Positions 24,491-32,383 of a stretch of DNA of 53,042 nucleotides are shown here, piece by piece. The notes under the pieces were generated by a model, which was not told the DNA's origin, searched no databases, and saw only the letters and a program-made list of their open reading frames with translations. Location of the stretch: positions 13,739-66,780 of the forward strand of contig NZ_JABFAP010000001.1 of assembly GCF_017168255.1 (NCBI RefSeq), read 5' to 3'. Origin of the DNA: Agrococcus sp. KRD186. Its GTDB lineage: Bacteria; Actinomycetota; Actinomycetes; Actinomycetales; Microbacteriaceae. The translations under genes were made by a program, and so were the position numbers. How positions within the stretch are numbered: the first letter of the stretch is position 1; the number at the start of each line of letters is the position of its first letter.

Positions 24491-25129
24491 TCAAATATGC
24501 TTCAGATAGCCGACGTCACCGTGTTCGCTAAGGGCGTCATGCTGAGTGAAGACTTGTCCGTCGGACGAGAGGATGGCATGAGCAGTCCGCAGCAGGATCC
24601 TCAGATCTGTCTTAAGCGTGAGATTGCGGCAGTACTCGACATCTAGGGCAATCTTTTCGTCCCAGGTCAGGCTGTTGCGTCCGCTGACCTGCGCTAGCCC
24701 GGTGAGACCAGGTCGGACTGTCAATCGAACGCGTTGTTGGTCGGTGTATCTCTCGACCTGGTAGGGGAGAGCTGGTCGTGGCCCAACGAGCGACATTTCC
24801 CCGCGCCACACATTGCACAACTGCGGGAGCTCGTCAAGGCTCACTCGGCGCAGTATTCGACCCACATTCGTAACGCGCTCCGAGTTAGTCATCTCAGTGC
24901 CGTCCGCCTTGATGCTCTGCTGCGGATCCAACATGCTCCGAAACTTGAGCACCCGAAAAACCTCGCCCTCCTTACCAACACGCGATTGAGAAAATAGCAC
25001 GGATCCCCGAGACTCAACCTTGATGGCGACTCCTATAGCTGCCAACAGCGGTGAGAACACCAGGACCGCGATCCCGCTGACGATCATGTCGAGCGGCCGC
25101 TTAGCACGGCGGGCGTACATATTCCTCAT
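24491..25129 (-). CDS. Initiating sugar-phosphate transferase (PglC/WcaJ-like)
   Basis: 212 residues, the short bacterial sugar-transferase form with one N-terminal hydrophobic segment (MIVSGIAVLVFSPLLAAIGV). Motifs: VFRVLKFRSM, LDELPQLCNVWRGEMSLVGP followed by RPALPYQVERY, and RPGLTGLAQVSGRNSLTWDE. It transfers a sugar-1-phosphate from a UDP sugar to undecaprenyl phosphate, starting each repeat unit. With the 4,6-dehydratase and aminotransferase upstream, the substrate may be a diamino- or 4-amino-trideoxy sugar. ATG overlaps the preceding TGA (ATGA), so it is coupled to the pyruvyltransferase. Confidence 0.93.
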   Translation of the reverse strand: MRNMYARRAKRPLDMIVSGIAVLVFSPLLAAIGVAIKVESRGSVLFSQSRVGKEGEVFRVLKFRSMLDPQQSIKADGTEMTNSERVTNVGRILRRVSLDELPQLCNVWRGEMSLVGPRPALPYQVERYTDQQRVRLTVRPGLTGLAQVSGRNSLTWDEKIALDVEYCRNLTLKTDLRILLRTAHAILSSDGQVFTQHDALSEHGDVGYLKHI

Positions 25130-26337
25130 GCTGCGAATATCCTTTCAACCATGTTCATCCGCGCAACGCGTGTCCGGTCGAAATGCTGAACCGACGCTGC
25201 GTACGATTGCGTCTGGCGCTGTACTAGCAGGTCCAGCTCATTCTTGTTCGACGGCACGTTTGCCCATTCCAGAGCGATAAAGTCAGTCTCTGTGTAAGAA
25301 CCCGGGGCGAGTCGCCATTCGAGAGCGCCTGCATTCTTGCGGTAATAGTAGTCCAACGAACCACGAACTGGTCGGATGATGCTCACTACCGGTGCCGATA
25401 AACCGAGTGCTGCGACTAGGCCATGGTACCGATCGGTCACGGTCAGCCGCGCGCCACTAATTAGGTGTAGCGCATCTTCGACCGGGAGGTAGCCTTCACT
25501 AGAGATCGGATAAAGATGAGAGTTTGGGAGGATTCGACTCAAAGCCTCCGCCTGATCTTCGCCACCATGCGCCCGATTCATGGGTAGGAGAACTACCTCG
25601 GCACCAATCGAGTCCTGCAGCGCAAGCAACGATTTCATATTGATCTCGAGCTCTTGAACTGGTCGGTACGTCTCCACCACGAGATAGTCTTTCGACGTCG
25701 GAATGTTCAGGCGCGACGGTCGGCAAGCGAGGTCGCGCTCGACCAGCAATAGGTCGTCGGGGGCGAGATAAATGCTATTCTCGGCCACGCCTATCCGTCG
25801 CAGCCAAGACGGAGACCCTAGCGCGTCGCGGCAAGTGAAGCTGGCTGAGTGCATTCTCGCGAACAAGGACGCAAACATCTCCGCACTCTCGGAAAACGGT
25901 CCGAAACCGTTGGCCGTGAAATGAATCGTTTTACCCTGCTCGACTGCGACAACGGCAGGTGCAAGAATCGCTAACAAACGGCGCATGCGATGCGGGCGTG
26001 CCCAAAGATCATTCATGTAGCCGCCACCGTTCACTACGACGACGTCAAGTCCGGACACGATCGCTCTGAGATGGTCAATGTTACCAATGTGTCGAATCAA
26101 TTCAATAGGAGTTAGCGGTAGGTTTGGGGACAAGTCGGCCGCTTCCTGCGCAACCTCAACATGGACTATCTGTGCATCCGGCGCCAGATCGTAGTCGCGA
26201 AGCATTCTTCGCAGGAATCCATCATCGAACGAAAAGATCACGGCCGGCGGCTGTGGGAACGCAGCCAGGTTGTTGGGCAGCATCGCATAATCGCCGAAAT
26301 TCACGTCACAATAGGGTCCCGCGATGGCATATTTCAC
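25126..26337 (-). CDS. Polysaccharide pyruvyl transferase family protein
   Basis: 403 residues from GTG 26337. The beginning AIAGPYCDVNFGDYAMLPNN matches the family (G...N.GD.), as does the central VVVVNGGGYMNDLWARPHRM. Late in the chain TVTDRYHGLVAALGLSAPVV is the signature RYHG motif near 320. Members transfer pyruvate from phosphoenolpyruvate to a sugar as a ketal, giving the polymer acidic charge. The GTG lies one base inside the stop of the small ORF upstream (TAGTG), and the end overlaps the sugar transferase by 4 nt. Confidence 0.9.
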   Translation of the reverse strand: MKYAIAGPYCDVNFGDYAMLPNNLAAFPQPPAVIFSFDDGFLRRMLRDYDLAPDAQIVHVEVAQEAADLSPNLPLTPIELIRHIGNIDHLRAIVSGLDVVVVNGGGYMNDLWARPHRMRRLLAILAPAVVAVEQGKTIHFTANGFGPFSESAEMFASLFARMHSASFTCRDALGSPSWLRRIGVAENSIYLAPDDLLLVERDLACRPSRLNIPTSKDYLVVETYRPVQELEINMKSLLALQDSIGAEVVLLPMNRAHGGEDQAEALSRILPNSHLYPISSEGYLPVEDALHLISGARLTVTDRYHGLVAALGLSAPVVSIIRPVRGSLDYYYRKNAGALEWRLAPGSYTETDFIALEWANVPSNKNELDLLVQRQTQSYAASVQHFDRTRVARMNMVERIFAA

Positions 26338-26495
26338 TATTGGGCCTCTCCGACTTCGTGTGTTTCGTGATAGACCCGATTGAACGTCGGTAGCGTGAGC
26401 GGCTTCTCAATAGTGTCGGTCGCCTCTGAGAACAAGCTGCTGGCAACAACGGCAGCGTGACTTCGTCGCGGGGCTTGACCGCTTCGCTCGCTCAT
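26337..26495 (-). CDS. Small 52-residue protein between aminotransferase and pyruvyltransferase
   Basis: This ORF fills the only apparent gap in the operon. Its ATG overlaps the aminotransferase TGA (ATGA), and its TAG shares one base with the GTG of the pyruvyltransferase (TAGTG), so it is coupled on both sides. It begins MSERSGQAPRRSHAAVVA and ends TLPTFNRVYHETHEVGEAQ. There is no signal, membrane helix or motif I recognise. It could be a genuine small protein or the surviving tail of a larger gene lost by deletion. The tight coupling argues that it is still translated. Confidence 0.6.
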   Translation of the reverse strand: MSERSGQAPRRSHAAVVASSLFSEATDTIEKPLTLPTFNRVYHETHEVGEAQ

Positions 26496-27625
26496 CGGAG
26501 GTTGCTCAGGAATTCCTCGATCCTGCCAGTGACTCGTCGGATCTGCGGCTCCTCAAGCGCCGATCCGGAGGGCAGTGTGAGGCCGGTCTCGAAAAGAGCC
26601 TGTGCATTTCCGTTCGTGAATGCGCGCTCCATAGCGAACACGGGCTGGAGATGCATGGGCTTCCATAGCGGCCGGCTTTCGATATTGTGCGCAGCCAAAT
26701 AGGTTTGCAGTTCGGTGGGAGAGAAGCCAGCGCGGGTCTCATCCACGATGATTCCCGTGAGCCAGCAGTTGTCTTCGGCGGCGCTACCGCCGAAGATTGA
26801 AACACCGGCGACTCTCGCGAATTTCTCGGAGTAGTGCAACCGTAGCGCGCGTCGCTTCGCAATCATCTCGTCAAGCCGCAACAGCTGCGCTCGTCCTAGC
26901 GCAGCAAGTAGATTCGAAAGCCTGTAGTTGAATCCAATGTCAACGTGCTCGTAGTGTGCTACGGGCTGCCGGGCTTGCGTGGCGAGGTAGCGCGTGCGTT
27001 GCGCCAATATTTCGTCGTTAGTAAGCAGCATGCCGCCGCCTGACGTTGTCATGATCTTGTTGCCGTTGAAGGAAACGACGGATGCATTCCCGAACGATCC
27101 AGCTGCGCGGCCTCGGTGTGTCGCGCCGAGCGACTCGGCCGCATCGGCCAGCACCAATAGCCCGTGCCGCGCGGCGATTGCCTCGACAGCGGTGTAATCG
27201 ACTGTCTTGCCCAGTAGGTCGACTGGGACGATTGCCTTCGCGGGGGTGCCTTCCGCCTCAAGCGTCTCAATCGCTTCCTGGAGGAGTTCGACGTCGATAT
27301 TGCCGGAGGCGAGTTCGCTGTCCACAAAGACCGGTTTCGCCCCCGTGTACCTGATCGCGTTCGCAGTAGCGGCGAACGTCATCGAGGAGGTGAGTACATG
27401 ATCTCCTGGACCGATATCGAGGCCCAAGAGCCCTAGGTGCAGTGCCGCGGTCCCGGTGGAGAGCGCCACGCCGTGAGCAACGCCGACGCGCGCCGCAAGA
27501 TCCTGCTCGAACCCATCAACGTCCGGACCGAGCGGTGCGATCCAGCCGGAATCCATCGCCGCGCGGACTGCCAGCTTCTCTGCCTCGCCAATGTCGGGCG
27601 AAGACATGTAGATCCTCTCGCTCAC
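26492..27625 (-). CDS. DegT/DnrJ/EryC1 PLP-dependent sugar aminotransferase (PglE-like)
   Basis: 377 residues from GTG 27625, which overlaps the upstream TGA (GTGA). The protein starts SERIYMSSPDIGEAEKLAV, typical of the family. Other signs are ALSTGTAALHLGLLGL, the PLP-phosphate region LADAAESLGATHRGR and the Schiff-base lysine in VSFNGNKIMTTSGGGMLL near residue 190. C-terminal RPLWKPMHLQPVF shapes the substrate pocket. It converts a 4-keto-6-deoxy UDP-sugar, made by the dehydratase next door, to the 4-amino sugar using glutamate. A longer frame upstream is Arg-rich shadow sequence. Confidence 0.95.
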   Translation of the reverse strand: MSERIYMSSPDIGEAEKLAVRAAMDSGWIAPLGPDVDGFEQDLAARVGVAHGVALSTGTAALHLGLLGLDIGPGDHVLTSSMTFAATANAIRYTGAKPVFVDSELASGNIDVELLQEAIETLEAEGTPAKAIVPVDLLGKTVDYTAVEAIAARHGLLVLADAAESLGATHRGRAAGSFGNASVVSFNGNKIMTTSGGGMLLTNDEILAQRTRYLATQARQPVAHYEHVDIGFNYRLSNLLAALGRAQLLRLDEMIAKRRALRLHYSEKFARVAGVSIFGGSAAEDNCWLTGIIVDETRAGFSPTELQTYLAAHNIESRPLWKPMHLQPVFAMERAFTNGNAQALFETGLTLPSGSALEEPQIRRVTGRIEEFLSNLR

Positions 27626-29508
27626 TGTGCCGACCCCTGCCCGGACTGAAGGCGCATGACGGGTGCGGTCGCGCCGGCGACGTTTCCTTCCTTGCTGCTG
27701 TGCTCGCGCAGGTTGCGCTCGTGCTCGCTTGCCCAGTGGGCGTCCCAACGCGACTTGTTCAGCTCTGCCGAGTCCACCGGCTCTCCTTGCGCATGCGTGA
27801 TCTTTGGATGGAACGGTCGGTCGTCATGCTCGCCAGCGCCGATGAGCTCCTCGTGCAGCTTCTCGTGCGGCCGTAGCCCGGTATACACGATCTCGATTGG
27901 CTTGCCCGACATGCGGATCATGCGCTTGGCTACGTCGAGAATCTTGACTGGCTGACCCATGTCGAGGATCAGCACCTCCCCGGGCCGCCCGATGCCGCCC
28001 GCCTGGACGACCAGTTGGCATGCCTCTGGGATCGTCATGAAGTATCGCGTGATGTCCGGGTGCGTGACTGTCAACGGCCCACCGGCTTCGATGAGCGCGG
28101 TGAACGTGGGGAGCATCGAGCCGCGACTGCCCAGCACGTTGCCGAATCGGACGGAGAGGTAGCGGCCTTTGCCGCGCTCTGCGACCGATGCGGTGAGGCG
28201 CTCGGCGAGCCGCTTCGAGTGACCAAGCACGCTCGTCGGATTCGCTGCCTTGTCGGTTGAGATGTTGACAAAGGTCTCGACGTCTGCGGCGAACGCGGCT
28301 TCCAGTACGTTGCGTGAGCCGAGAACGTTCGTCTTCCATGCCTCGTCGGGGTATTGCTCGAGCATCGGCAGATGCTTCAGCGCTGCGGCGTGGAAGACGA
28401 CCTGCGGGCGGCGTTCATCCATAACCTCACGCATAGTTTCGGCGTCGCGGATGTCTGCCAGCAGGACATCTTTGGTATGCAGCAGCCCGTGGCCGGCGAT
28501 GGAGATCTGCACCGCCTGCAGCGCCGACTCGTCGCGATCGAGCATCATAAGCTCAGCCGGCCCGAACTTGGCGATCTGGCGGCAGAGTTCGGCACCGATC
28601 GAGCCGCCCGCGCCGGTGACTAGCACGCGCTTGTCGGTGAGATATCCGGCAACCGTTGCAACATCCGTGTCGACTGGGTGGCGACCGATGATGTCTTCGA
28701 TGGAGATTTCGCGCAGATCTCCCATGCCGCGACGACCGTCGAGGATGTCATCAAGGGGGGGCATGACGAGCACCCGCAGGTCAGCCTCGACTGCGTAATC
28801 GGTGATGCGCTGAAACAGCGTCGCGTCGGCCCGGGCGATCGCGATGACGACTGCAGTAGCGCCGGTAGCCTGCGCGATCCGTGGGAGGTCAACGCCGCTA
28901 CCTAGCACGTGGACGCCTGAACGGACGGCATTTGCCTGCTCGGGCGCATCGTCGATAATGCCGACGGGGTTGAAGCGCGACTTGGAATCTGTGCGCATCC
29001 GCTTGACGAGGCTCGAGCCGACGAAGCCTGCACCGTAGACCAGCACCGGTGCCGCATCATCTGTCGGGCGACTCGACCGCTCAGTGACCACGCGACGGAA
29101 GTAGCGGGTCAAGGCCATCGCAAGGAAGGCGAGGGGCGCAGCGATCAACGGAGTGCTGCGGGGGATGCCGATCTCAGCGCCGAAGATGACGATCGGGATA
29201 GCGATCACGATGAACGTCAGCACCACCGAGCCGACCAGGCTGAGAACCTCGTCGAAGCTCCCCACCTGATAGCGACGCCGGTAGAGGTTAAGGATGAGGC
29301 CCGCGCCGAGCTGCACCAAGACAGCGGTTGCGACGATCGCCAACAGGCTGATCCAGTTCGTGTTACCGAACGCGAACTCGTAGCGCAGCCAGATGGCCAC
29401 GATGATCGCGACGATCCACGCGATGGCATCGAAGAGGTACTGATAGACACGCATGCCCGCGCGGATCGACCCAAATGTCGCGGTTCGTCCAGGTGCGTTC
29501 GACGCCAC
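27622..29508 (-). CDS. Membrane UDP-sugar 4,6-dehydratase (CapD/PglF-like)
   Basis: 628 residues. Four hydrophobic segments in the first 135 residues anchor it. A CoA-binding-like Rossmann domain follows (VLVYGAGFVGSSLVKRMRTD near 155), then the catalytic SDR domain starting VLVTGAGGSIGAELCRQIAK near 293 with FHAAALKHLPMLEQYPDEA and STDKAANPTSVLGHSKRLAE. The C-terminal half ends GLRPHEKLHEELIG. Such enzymes convert UDP-GlcNAc to UDP-4-keto-6-deoxy-GlcNAc, the first step to bacillosamine-type sugars. It is the first gene of the operon, divergent from galU with about 195 bp between. No PglD-type acetyltransferase is visible nearby. Confidence 0.95.
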   Translation of the reverse strand: MASNAPGRTATFGSIRAGMRVYQYLFDAIAWIVAIIVAIWLRYEFAFGNTNWISLLAIVATAVLVQLGAGLILNLYRRRYQVGSFDEVLSLVGSVVLTFIVIAIPIVIFGAEIGIPRSTPLIAAPLAFLAMALTRYFRRVVTERSSRPTDDAAPVLVYGAGFVGSSLVKRMRTDSKSRFNPVGIIDDAPEQANAVRSGVHVLGSGVDLPRIAQATGATAVVIAIARADATLFQRITDYAVEADLRVLVMPPLDDILDGRRGMGDLREISIEDIIGRHPVDTDVATVAGYLTDKRVLVTGAGGSIGAELCRQIAKFGPAELMMLDRDESALQAVQISIAGHGLLHTKDVLLADIRDAETMREVMDERRPQVVFHAAALKHLPMLEQYPDEAWKTNVLGSRNVLEAAFAADVETFVNISTDKAANPTSVLGHSKRLAERLTASVAERGKGRYLSVRFGNVLGSRGSMLPTFTALIEAGGPLTVTHPDITRYFMTIPEACQLVVQAGGIGRPGEVLILDMGQPVKILDVAKRMIRMSGKPIEIVYTGLRPHEKLHEELIGAGEHDDRPFHPKITHAQGEPVDSAELNKSRWDAHWASEHERNLREHSSKEGNVAGATAPVMRLQSGQGSAQ

Positions 29509-29665
29509 TCATTCCTCCGTGCACTTGTGCGCAGGCGCGCACCGATCATCGGATTCACATGCGCGTCTGTCGTCTCTCTGCGTTCAATGGTAGTCCTGAC
29601 CGCCGCCAGGGGGCGGCACGCGACGTCTTGCGGTCGCTGAACAGACAGTGAATCATCTCGGAAGA

Positions 29666-29686
29666 GGGAGGGCGTTCAACCCTCCC
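29666..29686 (+). promoter_or_regulatory. Perfect hairpin in the galU leader
   Basis: GGGAGGG (29666-29672), loop CGTTCAA, then CCCTCCC (29680-29686): a 7-bp perfect stem ending 17 nt before the galU ATG. There is no T-run, so it is not a standard terminator. No clear Shine-Dalgarno precedes the ATG. The hairpin could affect translation or mark a protein site; function is inference. Confidence 0.4.
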
Positions 29687-29703
29687 GGGCTAGCCTGATC
29701 TCC

Positions 29704-30597
29704 ATGCGGCATCCCGTCACCAAGGCTGTAATCCCTGCGGCGGGGCTCGGCACCCGGTTCCTTCCCGCGACCAAGGCGCTTCCGAAGGAGATGCTGCCGG
29801 TCGTCGACAAGCCGGCGATTCAGTACGTGGTGGAAGAAGCGGTTCGAGCCGGCATCCGCGACGTGCTGTTCGTCACGGGTCGCAACAAGAATGCGTTGGA
29901 GAACCATTTCGACAGGGCGACTGAGCTCGAGATGATCCTCCGGCGCAAGGGGGATGAGGCGAAGCTCCTACGCGTCGCCGAGTCGACGGATCTGGCGAAC
30001 GTCCATTACGTGCGGCAGGGTGATCCGAAGGGGCTTGGCCATGCGGTGCTGCGTTCGAAGGCGCACGTGGGGGGCGACTCCTTCGCGGTGCTGCTGGGCG
30101 ATGACATCATCGACAGCCGCGACCCTCTGCTCGAGCGCATGCTCGAGGTGCACGATCAGCGCGACACCTGCGTAGTGGCGCTGATGGAGGTCGACACGGA
30201 CCAGGCGCATCTCTACGGCATCGCGACGGTTGACGCGACCGAGGAGGAGGACGTCGTGCGCGTGCGCGGGCTGGTCGAGAAGCCCGAGCCGGGCACGGCG
30301 CCGTCGAACCTGGCGATCGTGGGTCGGTATGTGCTCAAGCCCGAGATCTACCCGGTGTTGGAGCAGACGGCGCCCGGGCGAGGTGGTGAGATCCAGCTGA
30401 CGGACGCTCTGCTGACGATGGCGGACCATCATGCGCAGGGCGGCCTGCACGGAGTGGTGTTCCGCGGTCGCCGCTATGACACGGGCGACCGGCTCGACTA
30501 CATCAAGGCGAATGTGCAGCTGGCGGTGGAGCGCGAGGACCTCGGACCAGGGCTGCGGGCTTGGCTGAAGGAGTTTGTCGGCACCTTCGGCGACTGA
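29704..30597 (+). CDS. galU: UTP-glucose-1-phosphate uridylyltransferase
   Basis: 297 residues. The N-terminal signature AVIPAAGLGTRFLPATKALP then KEMLPVVDKPAIQYVVEEAV is diagnostic. FAVLLGDDIIDS carries the metal-binding Asp, and VRGLVEKPEPGTAPSNLAIV and RYDTGDRLDYIKANVQLAVE close the active site. It makes UDP-glucose from UTP and glucose-1-phosphate in the cytoplasm. This feeds the UDP-glucose dehydrogenase 114 bp downstream and, through other enzymes, glycolipids and polysaccharides. It is divergent from the dehydratase operon. Confidence 0.96.
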   Translation: MRHPVTKAVIPAAGLGTRFLPATKALPKEMLPVVDKPAIQYVVEEAVRAGIRDVLFVTGRNKNALENHFDRATELEMILRRKGDEAKLLRVAESTDLANVHYVRQGDPKGLGHAVLRSKAHVGGDSFAVLLGDDIIDSRDPLLERMLEVHDQRDTCVVALMEVDTDQAHLYGIATVDATEEEDVVRVRGLVEKPEPGTAPSNLAIVGRYVLKPEIYPVLEQTAPGRGGEIQLTDALLTMADHHAQGGLHGVVFRGRRYDTGDRLDYIKANVQLAVEREDLGPGLRAWLKEFVGTFGD

Positions 30598-30710
30598 GCT
30601 GCGGGCCGGGACCGGGTCGGCGACTTTCGGTCAACGGTTAAGGTTATGCAGGCGTTCGACCTGCGCCGATCGTGTTGCTGATGTCGTGTCAGCAGGGAAT
30701 GAGAGAAACA

Positions 30711-31877
30711 GTGAAGATCGTCATCGTCGGGACGGGATACGTCGGGCTCTCGAACGCTGTGGTGCTCGCACAGCACCACGATGTGGTCGCTGTCGACATC
30801 AACGAGCGTAAGGTCGAGCTCGTGAACAGCCGTGTATCGCCCATCATCGACGCGGAGCTTCAGGACTATCTCGCGACTGGGAGCCTGAAGCTGACTGCGA
30901 CGACGGAGGCTGCGGCAGCCTTTGACGGGGCGGCACTTGTGGTCGTTGCGACACCGACCGATTATGATCCCGACGAGAACTACTTCGACACCTCGTCGGT
31001 CGAATCGGTGATCTCGCAAGTCCTCGCGATCAACTCGACGGCCACCATCGTGGTGAAGTCGACCGTGCCCGTCGGATTCACTGCGCGCATGCGAGAACTC
31101 CACCCAGGCGGCCAGATCATCTTCTCGCCCGAGTTCCTGCGCGAGGGCCGTGCTCTCTACGACAATTTGCACCCAGCGCGGATCGTCGTCGGTGACGCTG
31201 GCGAGCGCGGTCGTCAGTTCGCTGATCTCATGGTGGAGGGGGCCGAAGACGAAGACATCCCCGTGTTGCTCACCGACGCCACCGAAGCCGAGGCCATCAA
31301 ACTCTTCGCCAACACCTTTCTCGCGCTGCGCGTTGCGTACTTCAATGAGCTCGACACCTACGCGGCCACCCATGGGCTCAATGCGGCGCAGATCATCGAG
31401 GGCGTCGGCCTCGACCCCCGCATTGGCTCCCACTACAACAACCCGTCGTTCGGCTATGGGGGCTACTGCTTGCCGAAGGACACGAAGCAGCTGCTCGCCA
31501 ACTACGAGTCCGTGCCTCAGAACCTCATAGGCGCTGTCGTCTCGGCGAACACGACGCGCAAGGACTTCATCGCCAATGACATCCTGCGTCGCCAGCCGAA
31601 GGTGGTCGGCATACACCGGCTGATCATGAAGTCAGGCTCCGACAATTTCCGGGCCTCGTCGATCCAGGGCGTCATGAAGCGCATCCGTGCCAAGGGCGTC
31701 GAGATCATCCTCTACGAGCCGGCACTCGAGGACGACGAATTCTTCGGATCTGAGGTGCTGCGCGACCTCGACGAGTTCAAGCGACGCGCGGATATCATCG
31801 TAGCGAATCGACGCTCCGAGGAACTCGACGATATCGCCGACAAGGTGTACACCCGTGACATCTACGGTCGCGACTGA
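30711..31877 (+). CDS. ugd: UDP-glucose 6-dehydrogenase
   Basis: 388 residues from GTG 30711; the family start is [18 protein letters not shown] immediately after. NAD is bound by GTGYVG. Further motifs are [33 protein letters not shown] and the catalytic cysteine in [18 protein letters not shown] near residue 255. Length is the short class, about 390 residues. It oxidises UDP-glucose twice to UDP-glucuronate, giving an acidic sugar for polymer. An in-frame ATG 12 nt upstream is possible but would put the start directly on the AGGGA sequence. Confidence 0.94.
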   Translation: MKIVIVGTGYVGLSNAVVLAQHHDVVAVDINERKVELVNSRVSPIIDAELQDYLATGSLKLTATTEAAAAFDGAALVVVATPTDYDPDENYFDTSSVESVISQVLAINSTATIVVKSTVPVGFTARMRELHPGGQIIFSPEFLREGRALYDNLHPARIVVGDAGERGRQFADLMVEGAEDEDIPVLLTDATEAEAIKLFANTFLALRVAYFNELDTYAATHGLNAAQIIEGVGLDPRIGSHYNNPSFGYGGYCLPKDTKQLLANYESVPQNLIGAVVSANTTRKDFIANDILRRQPKVVGIHRLIMKSGSDNFRASSIQGVMKRIRAKGVEIILYEPALEDDEFFGSEVLRDLDEFKRRADIIVANRRSEELDDIADKVYTRDIYGRD

Positions 31878-31964
31878 CGATCAGCGAGTTGTTCGACCGT
31901 CGACGTGTTGCAACCGGCGAACTCGCGGTGAATTCTCAGAGGAACTTGCGCTACATTCTCTGCC

Positions 31965-32300
31965 ATGGCAAAGAAGACTTTCGTTCAGCTCGTCGATGAC
32001 TTCTCGGGTGAGAGCATTGCGGACGGCACAGGCCGCACCGTGCGCTTCGCATTCGATGGAGCAGAGTACGAGATCGACCTTTCCAACGAGCACGTCGAGG
32101 AGTTCTCGAACGTGCTCGAGCGCTACGTGCGTGCGTCACGTCGGGTCTCCGGACGTCGCAAGGGCGGCGCCAGCGTTGCTCGCAGCGGCGGGAACTCGGA
32201 GACCGCGGCTATTCGTGAGTGGGCTGAGTCGCAGGGCATCAAGGTCGCCTCGCGTGGCCGGATCTCCGCTGACATTGTGGAGCAGTACAAGGCTCGCTGA
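31965..32300 (+). CDS. lsr2: Lsr2-family nucleoid-associated protein
   Basis: 111 residues. The N-terminal beta-rich dimerisation domain begins AKKTFVQLVDDFSGESIADG and has VRFAFDGAEYEIDLS. The C-terminal DNA-binding domain has IREWAESQGIKVASRGRISA with the RGR minor-groove hook near residue 98, and ends DIVEQYKAR. Lsr2 is the actinobacterial counterpart of H-NS. It coats AT-rich, often horizontally acquired DNA and keeps it silent. Its place at the border of the polysaccharide locus and the accessory region is suggestive but may be accidental. A terminator follows at once. Confidence 0.95.
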   Translation: MAKKTFVQLVDDFSGESIADGTGRTVRFAFDGAEYEIDLSNEHVEEFSNVLERYVRASRRVSGRRKGGASVARSGGNSETAAIREWAESQGIKVASRGRISADIVEQYKAR

Positions 32301-32316
32301 TCTATTGGAACGCTGA

Positions 32317-32350
32317 AGAGCGTCGCCCGAAAGGGCGGCGCTCTTTGGTT
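32317..32350 (+). terminator. Rho-independent terminator after lsr2
   Basis: AGAGCGTCGCCC, loop GAAA, GGGCGGCGCTCT, then TTGGTTT. The stem is 12 bp with one mismatch, begins 16 nt after the lsr2 stop and lies 34 nt before the end of the convergent maltokinase gene, so it may serve both. Confidence 0.85.
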
Positions 32351-32383
32351 TCGATTTGCGGTCGAGCTTTGCCCGAGCGCTAC

